DNA of 6,534 bases from Gemmatimonadota bacterium (lineage in GTDB: Bacteria > Gemmatimonadota > Gemmatimonadetes > Gemmatimonadales > GWC2-71-9). The stretch spans positions 1 through 6,534 of the forward strand of contig JAOUIC010000104.1 of the NCBI GenBank assembly GCA_029884275.1, in the 5' to 3' direction. Under the pieces are notes generated by a model. It saw nothing but the letters and a program-made list of their open reading frames with translations, made no database searches and was not told where the DNA came from. Position numbers and translations under genes: made by a program. The stretch's first letter is position 1. Each line of letters opens with the position of its first letter. This document shows positions 4,961 to 6,534 of the stretch, one piece after another.

Positions 4961-6505
4961 ATGTCGGTTCGTACGCTCAATTGGCTCAAGTTCGGCGGGC
5001 TGGTGACGCTCGCCTTCGCGCTCGGCCTGCTGTTCGCCGGGCTGCTCGACCTTCCCGACCGCTCGATGGCCCAGGATCAGGTGCGACCGGCGGCAGTGGA
5101 GACGGTCCAGGCGCCCGCCATCCCGGAGGCGCGGGTCCTGACCCAGCTGTCCGACGCGTTCGCTGCCGTGGCGGAGCAGGTGCGGCCCAGCGTCGTCTTC
5201 ATCCAGTCGCAGCGGACCAGCCGCACCACCCGGATTCCGGAAGGAATGGAGCCGTTCTTCCACGACGGGGTGCCGCGGCGGCCGAATGTGCGGCGCGGCA
5301 CCGGATCCGGGTTCATCGTCTCGGCGGATGGCTACATCCTGACGAACAACCACGTGATCGAGGGAGCGGACAAGGTCACGGTCCGCCTGTTCGACCGGCG
5401 CGAACTCATCGCCAAGGTGGTCGGGTCCGATCCGCTGACGGATGTCGCCGTGCTCAAGATCGAGGCCCCACGGCTCACCGCGGCCGCGTTCGGGAACAGT
5501 GACGGGACCCGGATTGGCGACTGGGTCCTGGCGGTGGGGAATCCGCTTGGCGATGCCTTCACCTTCTCCGTCACGTCCGGCATCATCAGCGGCAAGGGCC
5601 GGCGGCTGGATGGCCTGCAGCGGAGCCGGGCGGGGATCAGCGATTTCATCCAGACCGACGCGGCCATCAACCCCGGCAATTCGGGCGGGCCGCTGGTCAG
5701 CGCCCGGGGCGAGGGGATCGGCATCAACTCGGCCATCGCGAGCGAGACCGGCTATTACGCGGGGTACGGGTTCGCGATCCCGATCAAGCTGGCGCGGGTG
5801 GTGATGAACCAGCTGGTTGCGAGCGGCAAAGTGCAGCGGGCCGCGCTTGGCATCGAGGTCCGGGAAGTCAGCGAAAATGACGCCGCCTACGTGGGCCTCA
5901 AGGAGATCCGGGGTGTCGTGGTAGGCGGGTTCGGCGAGGGCACGTCGCCGGCGCGCGAGGCGGGGCTCGAGGCCGGAGACGTGATCGTCTCGATCGACGG
6001 GCAGGCCGTGAACTACGTGGCGCAGCTCCAGCAGCTGGTCGGCTTCCGGCGGCCGGGCGAAAGCGTGACGGTCGAGGTCGCCCGGAAGGGCGGCGCGCGG
6101 AAGACGTACAACGTCCGATTGATGGAACAGACCGGCGACACGGCGCCTTCGGAGCAGGTTGAGGAGGAAGCGGCCCCGGAGCCCGAGGAGGCAGCGAATT
6201 TCCAGCAGCTTGGCATCCGCGGCCGGACCCTGACCCCCGAGATGGTGGGGGAGCTGGAGCTTGGCCGGGATGCGCGCGGCGTGGCAGTGATGGAAGTGGA
6301 TCCGAACGGCCCGTCCTATGGACAGCTGTTTTCGGCGGCCGATGGCGGGGCGGACATCATCCAGGCGGTCGAGGGCGCGGCGGTCCGGACTGACGGCGAA
6401 CTCGCGGCCGCACTGCGCGAGGCCGGGCGAGGAACCATCGTGACCCTGAGGGTGTTCAACAGCCGGACGCGCCAGTCACGGATCGAGCGGATCCGGCTGG
6501 AGTAG
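4961..6505 (+). CDS. HtrA/Deg-family (DegP/DegQ-like) serine protease with two PDZ domains
   Basis: This is an extracytoplasmic quality-control protease that degrades or holds misfolded envelope proteins. Its 514 residues begin with a short basic N-region and a hydrophobic segment (about 11-30). SMA at 35-37 offers a plausible signal-peptidase cleavage after Ala37; if uncut, the segment would anchor the protein. The trypsin-like domain shows GTGSGFIVSADGYILTNNHV (113-132) with catalytic His131, LTDVAVLKI (159-167) with Asp161, and INPGNSGGPL (236-245) with Ser241. PDZ1 spans about 290-387 and includes LGIEV (296-300) and AGLEAGDVIVSIDGQAV (334-350). A Glu/Pro/Ala-rich linker (396-412) separates it from a more divergent PDZ2 (about 415-510), which reads VAVMEVDPNGPS (441-452) and GADIIQAVEG (463-472). 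The layout matches full two-PDZ DegP/DegQ types rather than one-PDZ DegS types. It lies 147 bp after dnaK behind two stem-loops, so it may have its own promoter or attenuated readthrough. It ends in TAG at 6503-6505; the last 29 bases show nothing. Confidence 0.97.
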   Translation: MSVRTLNWLKFGGLVTLAFALGLLFAGLLDLPDRSMAQDQVRPAAVETVQAPAIPEARVLTQLSDAFAAVAEQVRPSVVFIQSQRTSRTTRIPEGMEPFFHDGVPRRPNVRRGTGSGFIVSADGYILTNNHVIEGADKVTVRLFDRRELIAKVVGSDPLTDVAVLKIEAPRLTAAAFGNSDGTRIGDWVLAVGNPLGDAFTFSVTSGIISGKGRRLDGLQRSRAGISDFIQTDAAINPGNSGGPLVSARGEGIGINSAIASETGYYAGYGFAIPIKLARVVMNQLVASGKVQRAALGIEVREVSENDAAYVGLKEIRGVVVGGFGEGTSPAREAGLEAGDVIVSIDGQAVNYVAQLQQLVGFRRPGESVTVEVARKGGARKTYNVRLMEQTGDTAPSEQVEEEAAPEPEEAANFQQLGIRGRTLTPEMVGELELGRDARGVAVMEVDPNGPSYGQLFSAADGGADIIQAVEGAAVRTDGELAAALREAGRGTIVTLRVFNSRTRQSRIERIRLE

Positions 6506-6534
6506 CCCCCAGGCGGTTCAGAGACCAGTCAGCA

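Overview
This 6.5 kb window is gene-dense, GC-rich bacterial chromosome. It carries five protein-coding genes: Ppx/GppA phosphatase (+, cut at the left edge), deoC (-), a rhomboid protease (-), dnaK (+) and an HtrA/Deg-type protease (+). I see no RNA gene, insertion sequence, CRISPR array, phage gene or origin. The strong third-position G/C bias, the DnaK and HtrA sequences and the rhomboid family member fit a high-GC Gram-negative lineage. Gemmatimonadota is my leading guess, with other high-GC soil phyla possible, but no marker here decides it. The HtrA N-terminus (one hydrophobic export or anchor segment, trypsin-like domain, two PDZ domains) implies an extracytoplasmic compartment of the usual HtrA kind.

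Layout. The left third has Ppx/GppA reading rightward and deoC reading leftward. They converge so tightly that their stop codons sit on the same CTAG (1171-1174). deoC is the downstream member of a two-gene leftward operon. The rhomboid gene upstream ends in the ATGA that also starts deoC (1890-1893), a typical translational-coupling overlap. A divergent intergenic region (2631-2902, 272 bp) separates this operon from dnaK. dnaK starts at 2903 behind a strong GAGGAG ribosome-binding site and is followed after a 147-bp gap (4814-4960) by htrA. That gap holds two GC-rich stem-loops.

Functional reading. Three neighbouring genes act on proteins: a cytoplasmic Hsp70 (DnaK), an extracytoplasmic protease/chaperone (HtrA) and a membrane-embedded protease (rhomboid). 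The other two are metabolic: DeoC in deoxyribonucleoside catabolism and Ppx/GppA in polyphosphate or pppGpp hydrolysis. None of hrcA, grpE or dnaJ lies beside dnaK here, so dnaK is not in the classic hrcA-grpE-dnaK-dnaJ order within this window. I see no CIRCE-like or HAIR-like heat-shock operator upstream of it.

The least explained structure is in the divergent intergenic region. It has four copies of a GGCAGG-centred motif, three of them packed into 2758-2805 in alternating orientation, with a nested perfect odd palindrome (TGCCAC-T-GTGGCA, 2790-2802). This could be an operator controlling both directions. I found no convincing undescribed multi-gene system; the genes are ordinary housekeeping and stress genes.
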